DNA from: Ruminococcus sp.
GTDB taxonomy: Bacteria > Bacillota > Clostridia > Oscillospirales > Ruminococcaceae
Reading direction: 5' to 3'
Assembly (NCBI GenBank): GCA_031262625.1
Contig: JAISHJ010000105.1
Coordinates: 1 to 10,179, forward strand
Length of the DNA stretch: 10,179 nucleotides
Shown: in pieces, positions 1 through 6,069 of the stretch
Layout of the letters: each line of letters opens with the position of its first letter
Numbering within the stretch: the first letter of the stretch is position 1
The notes under the pieces: model-generated
Database searches by the model: none
Told to the model about the DNA's origin: nothing
The model's input: the letters and a program-made list of their open reading frames with translations, nothing else
Translations under genes and position numbers: made by a program

Positions 1-71
1 AAAATCCCACACGCTGATTATGGTAAGTAGCACCTAAATGACGATGAATTAGGGGAGCATTGTGTACGGAT

Positions 72-129
72 GGGGGGGAGAGGAGCGGTAACTGTATTTG
101 CCCTTAGCAAATACGCCCCTCTCCCCCCC
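72..129. repeat. Left end hairpin of the palindromic element
   Basis: The outer stem is a perfect 12-bp match, GGGGGGGAGAGG (72-83) with CCTCTCCCCCCC (118-129). Inside it is a second perfect 8-bp stem, GTATTTGC (94-101) with GCAAATAC (107-114), closed by the loop CCTTA. The segment AGCGGTAAC (84-92) is related to the AGCGGTGAC found in the right end hairpin and in the copy after polA. The inner GTATTTGC stem is unique to this arm. A run of T does not follow it on either strand, so it is not a standard intrinsic terminator. Confidence 0.75.
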
Positions 130-140
130 AGACCCCCCCT

Positions 141-338
141 CTCCCGGACTTTAAACATTTTTCTTGTTTTACTCTTTTATAAAAAGCCAATCCATTTACG
201 AAAACCATCCCGAAGTTTTCCTATTTTGATTGTTAGAATGAAAATCCGTTTACAAAAACTATTCCAAGGAATGGTTTTCGTAAACGGATTAGCTTTTTAC
301 AAAAGAGTAAAACAAGAAAAATGTTTAAAGTCCGGGAG
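141..338. repeat. 71-bp inverted repeat forming the core of the element
   Basis: Position x pairs with position 479-x from 141 to 211 against 338 to 268. By hand I count 67 of 71 pairs matched, with mismatches at 179/300, 188/291, 194/285 and 209/270. The arms start with CTCCCGGACTTTAAACAT and are AT-rich after that. The centre (212-267) holds a third, directly repeated copy of the inner arm (243-269 resembles 189-215), so the right arm can pair with either of two partners. As RNA on either strand this would fold into a very long stem. Confidence 0.85.
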
Positions 339-350
339 GGTGAGGGGTTT

Positions 351-390
351 GGGGAGGGGGAGGGGCGGGTCACCGCTCCTCCCCCTCCCC
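351..390. repeat. Right end hairpin of the palindromic element
   Basis: A perfect 13-bp stem pairs GGGGAGGGGGAGG (351-363) with CCTCCCCCTCCCC (378-390). It continues inward through a G-T pair to GCGG (365-368) and CCGC (373-376) around the loop GTCA, for 18 pairs in all. It lies 22 bp beyond the stop codon of the leftward permease gene and could stop or protect that transcript's 3' end. There is no U-tract after it in the leftward direction, so the case for a terminator rests on stem strength alone. The inner part, read on the minus strand, recurs exactly in the copy after polA. Confidence 0.75.
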
Positions 391-411
391 AACGCGCCCC
401 AGCGTACCTCG

Positions 412-1533
412 TCAAATATTCTCACCGGCGTGGATTTTTATTGCTTTTTTGTCGGCGATGTATTCGTTTATGATTGCGTAGAGGACGGCGGTAAGGGGGA
501 CGGCGAGGAGGGCGCCGAGAACGCCGGCGATGCCTGCGCCGAGGAGGATTGAGGTAAAGACGAGGATAGCGGGGAGACCGAGGGTGTTGCCTACTACGCG
601 GGGGTAGATGAAATTGTTTTCGATTTGTTGGAGGATAATTATAAATAGTAAGAACCAAACGGCTTCCATGGGTTCTACGAGGAGGAGGAGGAAAGCGGAG
701 GGGATGGTGCCGATGAGGGCACCTGCTATTGGGATTAGGGCGGTTAGGAGGATAATTGTACTGATGAGGAGAGGGTAATCGAAACCGAAGACGACCATAC
801 CGACGTAGCAGAGACTGCCTAAAATGAGGGCTTCGGCGAGTTGTCCGTTGACGAATTTGGTGAAAGTGGTGAAGATGAGGCGATAGTATTTTGAGAGGAT
901 ATCGAAGTTTCGTTTCGGGATGGTAACGCTGAGGAATTCGGAGATACTGCGTTTCATGTTATCTTTTTCGGCGAGGATATAGACGGAAACAATCAGACCG
1001 ATAAAGGCGTTAAAGAGACCGCCGATTATGCCGGTAGTACGGTTGAGGGTACGGCGAAGCCAGTCGGGGGTAATAGCGGTAAAGTTATCGAGAACGGAAC
1101 CGAGACGGGTAATGATGCCGAGGTTATCTTTTACGCGAAGTTTGTTGTAGAATATTAAGAAATTTTCGTAGTATTCACCGAAGTTGCTTATCAGATTAGA
1201 GATACTCTTAATTAAGTTAGGGATAATAAGACTGAAAATACCGATTAGAATTAGAGCTAATACGGCGTAGATGATGATGACCGAAAGAATGTTTACGGTT
1301 TTTTCGGAAGTTTTCATACGTCTTTTTTTAATTATTTTCGTCATAAGGGCGCGAAGTTTGCAGAGAGGACTGTTGAGAACGAATGCGACAGCCATACCGA
1401 TAACTATAGGGGAGAGTACGGAAGCGATTTTGTGAATTGCGGACATTATAACGGACGTTTTGAAGAAAAGCGCCGCAATAAATATAACCGCCGCCGCCGA
1501 TAGGATTATAAACAGCACATTTTTTTTGCTCAT
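412..1533 (-). CDS. AI-2E family transporter (PF01594-type membrane permease)
   Basis: This encodes a predicted integral membrane protein of 373 residues, close to the usual family length. Hydrophobic segments are spread along the chain: an N-terminal pair just after MSKKN, a third starting near residue 80, and a dense hydrophobic C-terminal half. The family signature is clear near the C-terminus, where QQIENNFIYPRVVGNTLGLP is followed by a glycine-rich helix (LLGAGIAGVLGALLAVPL). Family members have been linked to AI-2 export or to sodium/proton antiport, so the substrate here is unknown. I chose the ATG at 1533 because AACGAGGT lies just upstream at good spacing. The ATG at 1566 would add 11 residues without a good ribosome binding site. 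It is transcribed divergently from ilvB. No strong promoter stands out for it in 1534-1674. Its 3' half is unusually C-rich on the coding strand. Confidence 0.88.
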   Translation of the reverse strand: MSKKNVLFIILSAAAVIFIAALFFKTSVIMSAIHKIASVLSPIVIGMAVAFVLNSPLCKLRALMTKIIKKRRMKTSEKTVNILSVIIIYAVLALILIGIFSLIIPNLIKSISNLISNFGEYYENFLIFYNKLRVKDNLGIITRLGSVLDNFTAITPDWLRRTLNRTTGIIGGLFNAFIGLIVSVYILAEKDNMKRSISEFLSVTIPKRNFDILSKYYRLIFTTFTKFVNGQLAEALILGSLCYVGMVVFGFDYPLLISTIILLTALIPIAGALIGTIPSAFLLLLVEPMEAVWFLLFIIILQQIENNFIYPRVVGNTLGLPAILVFTSILLGAGIAGVLGALLAVPLTAVLYAIINEYIADKKAIKIHAGENI

Positions 1534-1611
1534 AAAAGATACCTCGTTATGGTATATTATGCGCACGTTTATGGTAAATAATACCGAAAAATTAATAATC
1601 CAAATATATAC

Positions 1612-1640
1612 TTGATTTAATGAAAAATTTATGTTACAAT
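1612..1640 (+). promoter_or_regulatory. Predicted sigma-A-type promoter for the ilvB operon
   Basis: TTGATT (1612-1617) and TACAAT (1635-1640) are separated by exactly 17 bp, close to the sigma-70/sigma-A consensus. Transcription would start near 1647, leaving a leader of only about 28 nt before the ilvB ATG at 1675. That is too short for a T-box or a leader-peptide attenuator, both common ways to control branched-chain amino acid genes. Regulation, if any, would have to act at this promoter or later. Confidence 0.7.
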
Positions 1641-1674
1641 ATAATGAGACGAGTAATTTTTGCGGAGAAATTTA

Positions 1675-3330
1675 ATGTTAACATCGGAAGCGATAGTTAA
1701 GGCTCTTGAGAACGAGGGCGTAAAGGATATTTTCGGTTTACCCGGCGCGGCGATAAACCCTTTTTTAGCGGCTCTTGCGAAATCGGATATTAATTTTACG
1801 CTTGTAAGAGCGGAGAGTGCGGCGGGATTTGCCGCCAACGGCTACGCGAGAATTTCGGGACAAGCAGGCGTTCGTAGCACAAACACCGACGACGTTCATA
1901 ACACAAACGCCGTGAGCGTTCTCAGCACAAACGCCGTAGGTGTTTTGAGCACAAACCCCATAGGTGTTTGTGCCGTAACGAGCGGAGCAGGAGCATTAGG
2001 GCTTCTTCCGGCGATAGCCTGTGCGTATGCCGACAGCATACCTATAATCGCTATAACAGGGCAGGTTAAGACGGCGGAAGTCGGCTCTGATGCTTTCCAA
2101 GAAGCGGATATTACCGGCGCGGCTGAACCGTTTGTAAAATATTCCTATCTCGTAAAGAATCCGAATGATATACCGAGTATTATAAAAGAAGCGTTTTACC
2201 TTGCGAAAGCAGGGAGACAGGGTCCTGTTTTGATTGATATTCCAGTCGATGTACAGGAAGCAGTTTGCGAATATATCATGCCGGGTGACATTGACCTTCG
2301 TTCATATAAGCCGACAATTGACGGCAACAGCTTTCAGATAAGGAAAGCCGTCGAATTAATAGCAGGAGCAAAGCGTCCGCTTATAATCGCCGGCGGCGGA
2401 GTAATCTCCTCCGGCGCGAAAGAGCAGCTTTCAATTTTCGCCAGACGGCATAGTATCCCTGTCTGTACCACCATGATGGGGCTTGGGATAATGACAGGGG
2501 AGAGTCTTAACCTCGGCATGATAGGAATGTTCGGCGACAGCGATGCGAATGAGGCACTAAACGCCGCCGATACGCTGATAATAGTAGGCGCGAGGGTAGG
2601 GGAGCGTTCAATCCCCGATCCGTCGATAACAAAAGGGAAAGATATTATCCATGCGGATATTGACCCGGCGGAACTGGGGAAGAATATTATCCCGACAATT
2701 CCGATTGTTTCCGACTGCAAAAGCTTTCTGCAAAAAGCAGACGAACTCTTTAGCGAACCGATAAGCTCTGAACCTTGGACTAAACGCAGTAATATCAGTA
2801 CTACTGCCGATAAATTGACGGAGTACCTAAAAGTTTTGGCGGGGTATGCCCGACCGGGAACTGTAATCGCGGCAGATGTAGGGAATAACCAAATCGCGGC
2901 ATCGAAAATCCGCATTAAAGACGGCGTTTTCATTACAAGCGGCGGTATGGGAACTATGGGGTACGGTCTTCCGGCTGCAATAGGGGCATTAACGGCAGAC
3001 AAGAACAGAGATGTTATTTGTATCTCAGGCGACGGTGGCTTCCAGATGAGCATGGCGGAACTTGCGACCGTTAAGGCGTATTCACTTCCGGTAAAGATTA
3101 TTATAATTAACGATTCATCCCTCGGAATGGTAAGGGATGCGGCACAAAAAATCGGCTTCGGCGACATAGCGGAAGGTTTTTCTACTGACCTTGCTCCGGG
3201 AAACCCCGATTTTGCCGCTCTCGCGAAAAGTTACGGCATAACCTCCGAAACTGTCAGAGACTATAATACAGACTCTATAAAAAGACTGCTTGAAAGCAAG
3301 TCAGCGTATCTTATAGATTTGGTAATATAA
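1675..3330 (+). CDS. ilvB: Acetolactate (acetohydroxyacid) synthase large, catalytic subunit with internal repeat insertion
   Basis: This ThDP-dependent enzyme joins two pyruvates, or pyruvate and 2-oxobutyrate, in the first shared step of valine, leucine and isoleucine synthesis. The protein has 551 residues. The N-terminal pyrimidine domain carries the expected catalytic Glu (E47, in VRAESAAG), followed by AITGQV near 126-131 and GPVLIDIP near 183-190. A central domain contains ADIDPAELGKN. The C-terminal domain has MGTMGYGLPAAIGA near 425-438 and the ThDP/Mg motif GDGGFQ (452-457) with N479. The ATG at 1675 is chosen because GGAG (1664-1667) sits 7 nt upstream; the in-frame TTG at 1660 lacks this. 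Oddities: residues 67-98 are a 32-residue repeat insertion, the usual TSGPGATN loop reads TSGAGALG, and the GMVRQWQ-like segment reads GMVRDAAQ. The immediate ilvN neighbour supports AHAS rather than another ThDP enzyme. Confidence 0.9.
   Translation: MLTSEAIVKALENEGVKDIFGLPGAAINPFLAALAKSDINFTLVRAESAAGFAANGYARISGQAGVRSTNTDDVHNTNAVSVLSTNAVGVLSTNPIGVCAVTSGAGALGLLPAIACAYADSIPIIAITGQVKTAEVGSDAFQEADITGAAEPFVKYSYLVKNPNDIPSIIKEAFYLAKAGRQGPVLIDIPVDVQEAVCEYIMPGDIDLRSYKPTIDGNSFQIRKAVELIAGAKRPLIIAGGGVISSGAKEQLSIFARRHSIPVCTTMMGLGIMTGESLNLGMIGMFGDSDANEALNAADTLIIVGARVGERSIPDPSITKGKDIIHADIDPAELGKNIIPTIPIVSDCKSFLQKADELFSEPISSEPWTKRSNISTTADKLTEYLKVLAGYARPGTVIAADVGNNQIAASKIRIKDGVFITSGGMGTMGYGLPAAIGALTADKNRDVICISGDGGFQMSMAELATVKAYSLPVKIIIINDSSLGMVRDAAQKIGFGDIAEGFSTDLAPGNPDFAALAKSYGITSETVRDYNTDSIKRLLESKSAYLIDLVI
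1867..1968 (+). repeat. Four tandem 24-bp repeats plus a partial unit inside ilvB
   Basis: The units are 1867-1890, 1891-1914, 1915-1938 and 1939-1962, followed by the start of a fifth (GGTGTT, 1963-1968). Every full unit keeps GTT at positions 4-6, CACAAAC at 12-18 and CC at 20-21. Neighbouring units 2/3 and 3/4 each differ at 6 of 24 positions. At protein level the repeat is eight residues, as in STNAVGVL. Removing 1873-1968 (96 bp, exactly four units) restores an ordinary family sequence, SGQAGVCAVTSG. Units also have dyad symmetry, with GGCGTT near the start and AACGCC near the end of unit 3. Confidence 0.9.
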
Positions 3331-3333
3331 AAA

Positions 3334-3825
3334 ATGAAACGTATTTATTCGGTGCTTGTGGAGAACAGATCGGGTGTACTCTCCCGTATTGCAGGGCTTT
3401 TTTCAAGGCGGGGATTTAATATCGAAAGCTTAGCCGTTGGCGTAACGGAATCGGACGACCTTTCGCGAATGACTATAGTTACCGATGACGAGGGGAGCGA
3501 ACCTCAGCGTATTTTCGAGCAGATAAGAAAACAGCTTTCCAAAATGATAGATACAGTAAGAGTTAAAGCACTTTCTCCGACAGAATGTATTTTGCGGGAG
3601 CTTGTCCTTATAAAGCTTAAAGGGGATATAAATTCCGCCGCGCTTCTTTGCATAAAACACGGTGCGAGGATTGCCGAATACAGTGAAGATACGGTAACGA
3701 TTGAGATTACAGCAGAACCGGAAAAGGTACGAAGTATCTTTAAAGCTTTTGATGAGTTTGAGATAATAGAAACAGTCCGAACAGGCGTAATCTCACTTCA
3801 AAAAGGAAGTTCCTCTATAAAATAA
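3334..3825 (+). CDS. ilvN: Acetolactate synthase small, regulatory subunit
   Basis: This 163-residue subunit binds the catalytic IlvB subunit, raises its activity and, in most bacteria, gives feedback inhibition by valine. The N-terminal ACT domain (about residues 3-77) has the family sequence NRSGVLSRIAGLFSRRGFNI, including N11 and G14 at positions tied to valine sensitivity in the E. coli homologues. The C-terminal domain begins near CILRELVLIKLKG. Length is normal for the family. The start lies only 3 nt after the ilvB stop and has no clear Shine-Dalgarno, so translation is probably coupled to ilvB. The name ilvN is used in the Clostridia/Bacillus sense; ilvH would describe the same family. 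Confidence 0.93.
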   Translation: MKRIYSVLVENRSGVLSRIAGLFSRRGFNIESLAVGVTESDDLSRMTIVTDDEGSEPQRIFEQIRKQLSKMIDTVRVKALSPTECILRELVLIKLKGDINSAALLCIKHGARIAEYSEDTVTIEITAEPEKVRSIFKAFDEFEIIETVRTGVISLQKGSSSIK

Positions 3826-3843
3826 AACATATCGGAATAATTT

Positions 3844-4719
3844 ATGGATGATTTAATCTTTAACATAAAGTCTTATATAAGCAGTGTCTTCCCGATAACG
3901 ATTATTGATATAATCGACATCGGGGTGCTTGCTTTCCTCATTTATTGGGGGATAAAATTTGTCCGCGAGACAAGAGCCGGCGGACTTATCCGCGGTATCG
4001 TAATCTTAGCGGCGGCGTATTTTATCGCATCGGTTTTCGACATGAAGGCGATTACTTTCATAATGAACAACCTCTTTAATGCGGGAATATTCGCAGTACT
4101 TATCCTCTTTCAACCGGAACTTCGGCGTACCCTCGAAAAGATGGGACATTCAAAGCTTTCTAAGATGGCGGTATTCCAAAACCTCTCCGAAAAAGAGGAC
4201 AGCTCCGGAATATGGGCGGGGGCAATAGAAGCGGTCTGCGATGCCTGTGAGGACCTTTCCGCAACTACAACAGGCGCTCTGATCGTCTTTGAACAGGAAA
4301 GCAAATTAGGCGAGCAGATAGCTACAGGAACGATTATAAACGCCGCACCGAGCAAGGAACTTTTCGGGAACATCTTCTATCCGAAAACTCCGCTTCATGA
4401 CGGCGCAGTAATAATGCGCGACGGAATTGTTCTTGCAGCAGGCTGCTTTTTACCGAAGCCGCAAAAAGAGGAGAGTATAAATAAATCCCTCGGTTCAAGG
4501 CACAGAGCGGCAATCGGCATGAGTGAAAATTCCGACGCGATTATAGTGGTTGTGTCTGAGGAGACCGGTACAATTTCGGTTGCTGAAAACGGCGAATTAA
4601 AGCGCGGTTTTACCCGTGACAGCTTGAAAAAATACCTTCGTTCCGCTTTGATTCCCGAACGGGCTTCAAAGCCCGCAAAACCTGAGAAAAAGCATAACGG
4701 AAAAGGAGGAAGCAAATGA
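3844..4719 (+). CDS. cdaA: Diadenylate cyclase CdaA (membrane-bound, c-di-AMP synthesis)
   Basis: This enzyme condenses two ATP into the second messenger c-di-AMP, which controls potassium and osmolyte transport and cell-wall balance. The 291-residue protein has three hydrophobic segments at about 20-40, 47-64 and 68-90, followed by QPELRR and the DAC catalytic domain. The two hallmark motifs are present: DGA at 186-188 (in LHDGAVIM) and RHR at 219-221 (in GSRHRAAIG), with SEETGTIS at 238-245. The C-terminal tail is lysine-rich and probably disordered. Only a weak GGA precedes the ATG, 18 bp after ilvN ends. Its stop overlaps the cdaR start in ATGA. The alternative symbol is dacA (ybbP). Confidence 0.95.
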   Translation: MDDLIFNIKSYISSVFPITIIDIIDIGVLAFLIYWGIKFVRETRAGGLIRGIVILAAAYFIASVFDMKAITFIMNNLFNAGIFAVLILFQPELRRTLEKMGHSKLSKMAVFQNLSEKEDSSGIWAGAIEAVCDACEDLSATTTGALIVFEQESKLGEQIATGTIINAAPSKELFGNIFYPKTPLHDGAVIMRDGIVLAAGCFLPKPQKEESINKSLGSRHRAAIGMSENSDAIIVVVSEETGTISVAENGELKRGFTRDSLKKYLRSALIPERASKPAKPEKKHNGKGGSK

Positions 4720-6062
4720 AAAATTTCACCGAAACCCTCCTCCGAAGACTGCGGATGCGTTTTACTAAGCTGATGGAGCAGGATGCTTTCATAATAATAA
4801 TGTCGATACTCACTGCGGTGCTTATTTGGTTTACGATTTCGGTTATCGAATACCCGAATATAAGGCGGCAGATTACCGGAGTAACTGTACAGATTGACAT
4901 TGCCGGAACTTATGCGGAGGAGCATAATATAAATGTCTCGGGGCTTTCGGAGAACAGTGTAACTGTCGAAATCGAGGGTGCAAGAGGCGAAATAGGCGAC
5001 ATACGCGCCGACGACCTTATCGCGGAAGTTAACGCTGACAGTGTGCTTTCGGCGAAGGATTATGTTTTACCGATTGAAATAAGAAGTAAGAACGACCGTG
5101 TCTTTTCTGTCTCGTCCGTAAATCCTCCGACTGTTACCGTTAATTTTGAAGAAATTATAACGAAAGAAGTTCCGCTGTCGGCGGCAGTAGATACGATTTC
5201 TCTTGCGGACGGTTATATGATTGACCCGGAGAATGTTGTAGTACTTCCGGGGGCTGTTGCCGTAACCGGCTCTAAGGATATTGTAGACAGAATTTCAAAT
5301 ATAAAGCTGAATATTCCGAAAGCAGGCGCAACTTCTTCAAGCTTCGAACTTGTTGTCGGAAGTTCGGATATGGTTATCTATAACGAAAATGTTCAGATGC
5401 AGAACGTAGCCGCCGACCTTACCTTCGACCGAACTGATTTTACCGTGAAAGTTCCTGTCTATCGTAAACAGACGGTGGACCTTGATGTTACTGTGTCAAA
5501 TGCGCCGGAGACGTTTAATATCGACGACTTTAAGAACTCTTTAATCCTTTCTGCTTCACAGATGGAGATAGCCGCTCTCGACCAGACCGCCGCTCTCACG
5601 AGCCTAAATATCGGCGCAATCGATATAAGACAGGTTAACTTTGAGAACGGAACTGATATGACATTTGAGTTTTCCGCTGAAAATTTCCTCCCCGAAGGTT
5701 ATGAAAACCTAAGCGAAATAGGGAGCATAACGGTTACTGTACCATATAACGGCATGAGCCGAAAGATGCTCATGACACCGAGCAACTATATCCAGCTGAT
5801 AAATCGTCCGGCAGGGTTTGATTTTGAGATTATTACTTCCGGAATTCAACCTCTCTTTATCGGTCCGGCAGACCAAATCAGCGCGCTGACAAGAGAGGAT
5901 ATAATCGCTGTGGTAGACCTTAATTCAATGCCGATAACGTCAGCGGGAGACTTAAAACTTACCGTGCAGTTCTCAATCCCCGAATACCCCGACATATGGG
6001 TAGCGGCGAATGCGGGAGTCCTTTCCCAAAGGGTAACTGTCACTGTAACAAGAACGGAGTAA
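4716..6062 (+). CDS. cdaR: CdaA regulatory protein, YbbR-domain protein
   Basis: CdaR is the membrane-anchored partner of CdaA and modulates c-di-AMP output from the outer face of the membrane. The 448-residue protein has a short basic cytoplasmic N-terminus, one membrane segment at about 24-44, and an extracytoplasmic region of repeated beta-rich YbbR-like domains. About four can be traced: one beginning at ITGVTVQI and ending at PTVTVNFEE, and later ones with PGAVAVTGS, SEIGSITVTVPY and a final IGPADQIS...VTVTVTRTE module. The start is supported by AAAGGAGG just upstream and by the 4-bp ATGA overlap with cdaA, which implies translational coupling. Length is within the family's range. Confidence 0.92.
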   Translation: MKNFTETLLRRLRMRFTKLMEQDAFIIIMSILTAVLIWFTISVIEYPNIRRQITGVTVQIDIAGTYAEEHNINVSGLSENSVTVEIEGARGEIGDIRADDLIAEVNADSVLSAKDYVLPIEIRSKNDRVFSVSSVNPPTVTVNFEEIITKEVPLSAAVDTISLADGYMIDPENVVVLPGAVAVTGSKDIVDRISNIKLNIPKAGATSSSFELVVGSSDMVIYNENVQMQNVAADLTFDRTDFTVKVPVYRKQTVDLDVTVSNAPETFNIDDFKNSLILSASQMEIAALDQTAALTSLNIGAIDIRQVNFENGTDMTFEFSAENFLPEGYENLSEIGSITVTVPYNGMSRKMLMTPSNYIQLINRPAGFDFEIITSGIQPLFIGPADQISALTREDIIAVVDLNSMPITSAGDLKLTVQFSIPEYPDIWVAANAGVLSQRVTVTVTRTE

Positions 6063-6069
6063 GAAAATA
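6056..6069 (+). promoter_or_regulatory. Shine-Dalgarno pointing to a non-canonical ATA start
   Basis: GGAG (6056-6059) lies inside the end of cdaR. Seven nucleotides separate it from ATA (6067-6069), the same spacing as the GGAG-ATG pair of ilvB. The frame that begins here is open and matches the family N-terminus, but contains no ATG, GTG or TTG until 6271. This placement is the reason for proposing ATA as the start codon of the FAD gene. Confidence 0.45.

Larger units (their letters stand above)
64..407. repeat. Composite palindromic repeat element (MITE/REP-like), complete copy
   Basis: This is a non-coding element of about 344 bp, symmetrical at every level. It starts with GTACG (64-68) and ends with the complement CGTAC (403-407). 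Moving inward from each end there is a G-run/C-run hairpin (72-129 on the left, 351-390 on the right), then 71-bp inverted arms (141-211 and 268-338) and a 56-bp centre. A related end sequence is present at 10129-10179. That copy and the reverse complement of this copy's right end share GTACGYTGGGG and the identical 16-mer AGCGGTGACCCGCCCC. No transposase is encoded, and the open frames crossing it do not look like proteins. Recurrence plus terminal symmetry suggests a non-autonomous mobile or REP-like element. I see no clear target-site duplication, so the boundaries are inferred from symmetry. Confidence 0.8.

Noticed and set aside
351..390. Classical intrinsic terminator after the permease gene
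   Set aside because: The stem is strong, but no U-tract follows in the leftward direction, so it is reported as a hairpin of the repeat, not as a terminator.
64..407. CRISPR array or small structured RNA gene in the left repeat region
   Set aside because: There are no evenly spaced direct repeats with unique spacers, and recurrence next to polA fits a repeat element better than a single RNA gene.
70..552. 160-codon rightward open frame across the repeat and the permease 3' end
   Set aside because: It runs through both arms of the palindromic element and then antisense to a clear gene. The translation is low-complexity and resembles no protein family.
1534..1674. T-box or other riboswitch before ilvB
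   Set aside because: The predicted leader is only about 28 nt and contains no specifier loop, T-box sequence or terminator hairpin.
2334..3167. 277-codon leftward open frame inside ilvB
   Set aside because: It lies fully antisense to a conserved catalytic region with family motifs, and its translation shows no recognisable domain.
4395..4925. 176-codon leftward open frame across cdaA and cdaR
   Set aside because: It is antisense to the conserved DAC domain and to the cdaA-cdaR overlap, and lacks coding features of its own.
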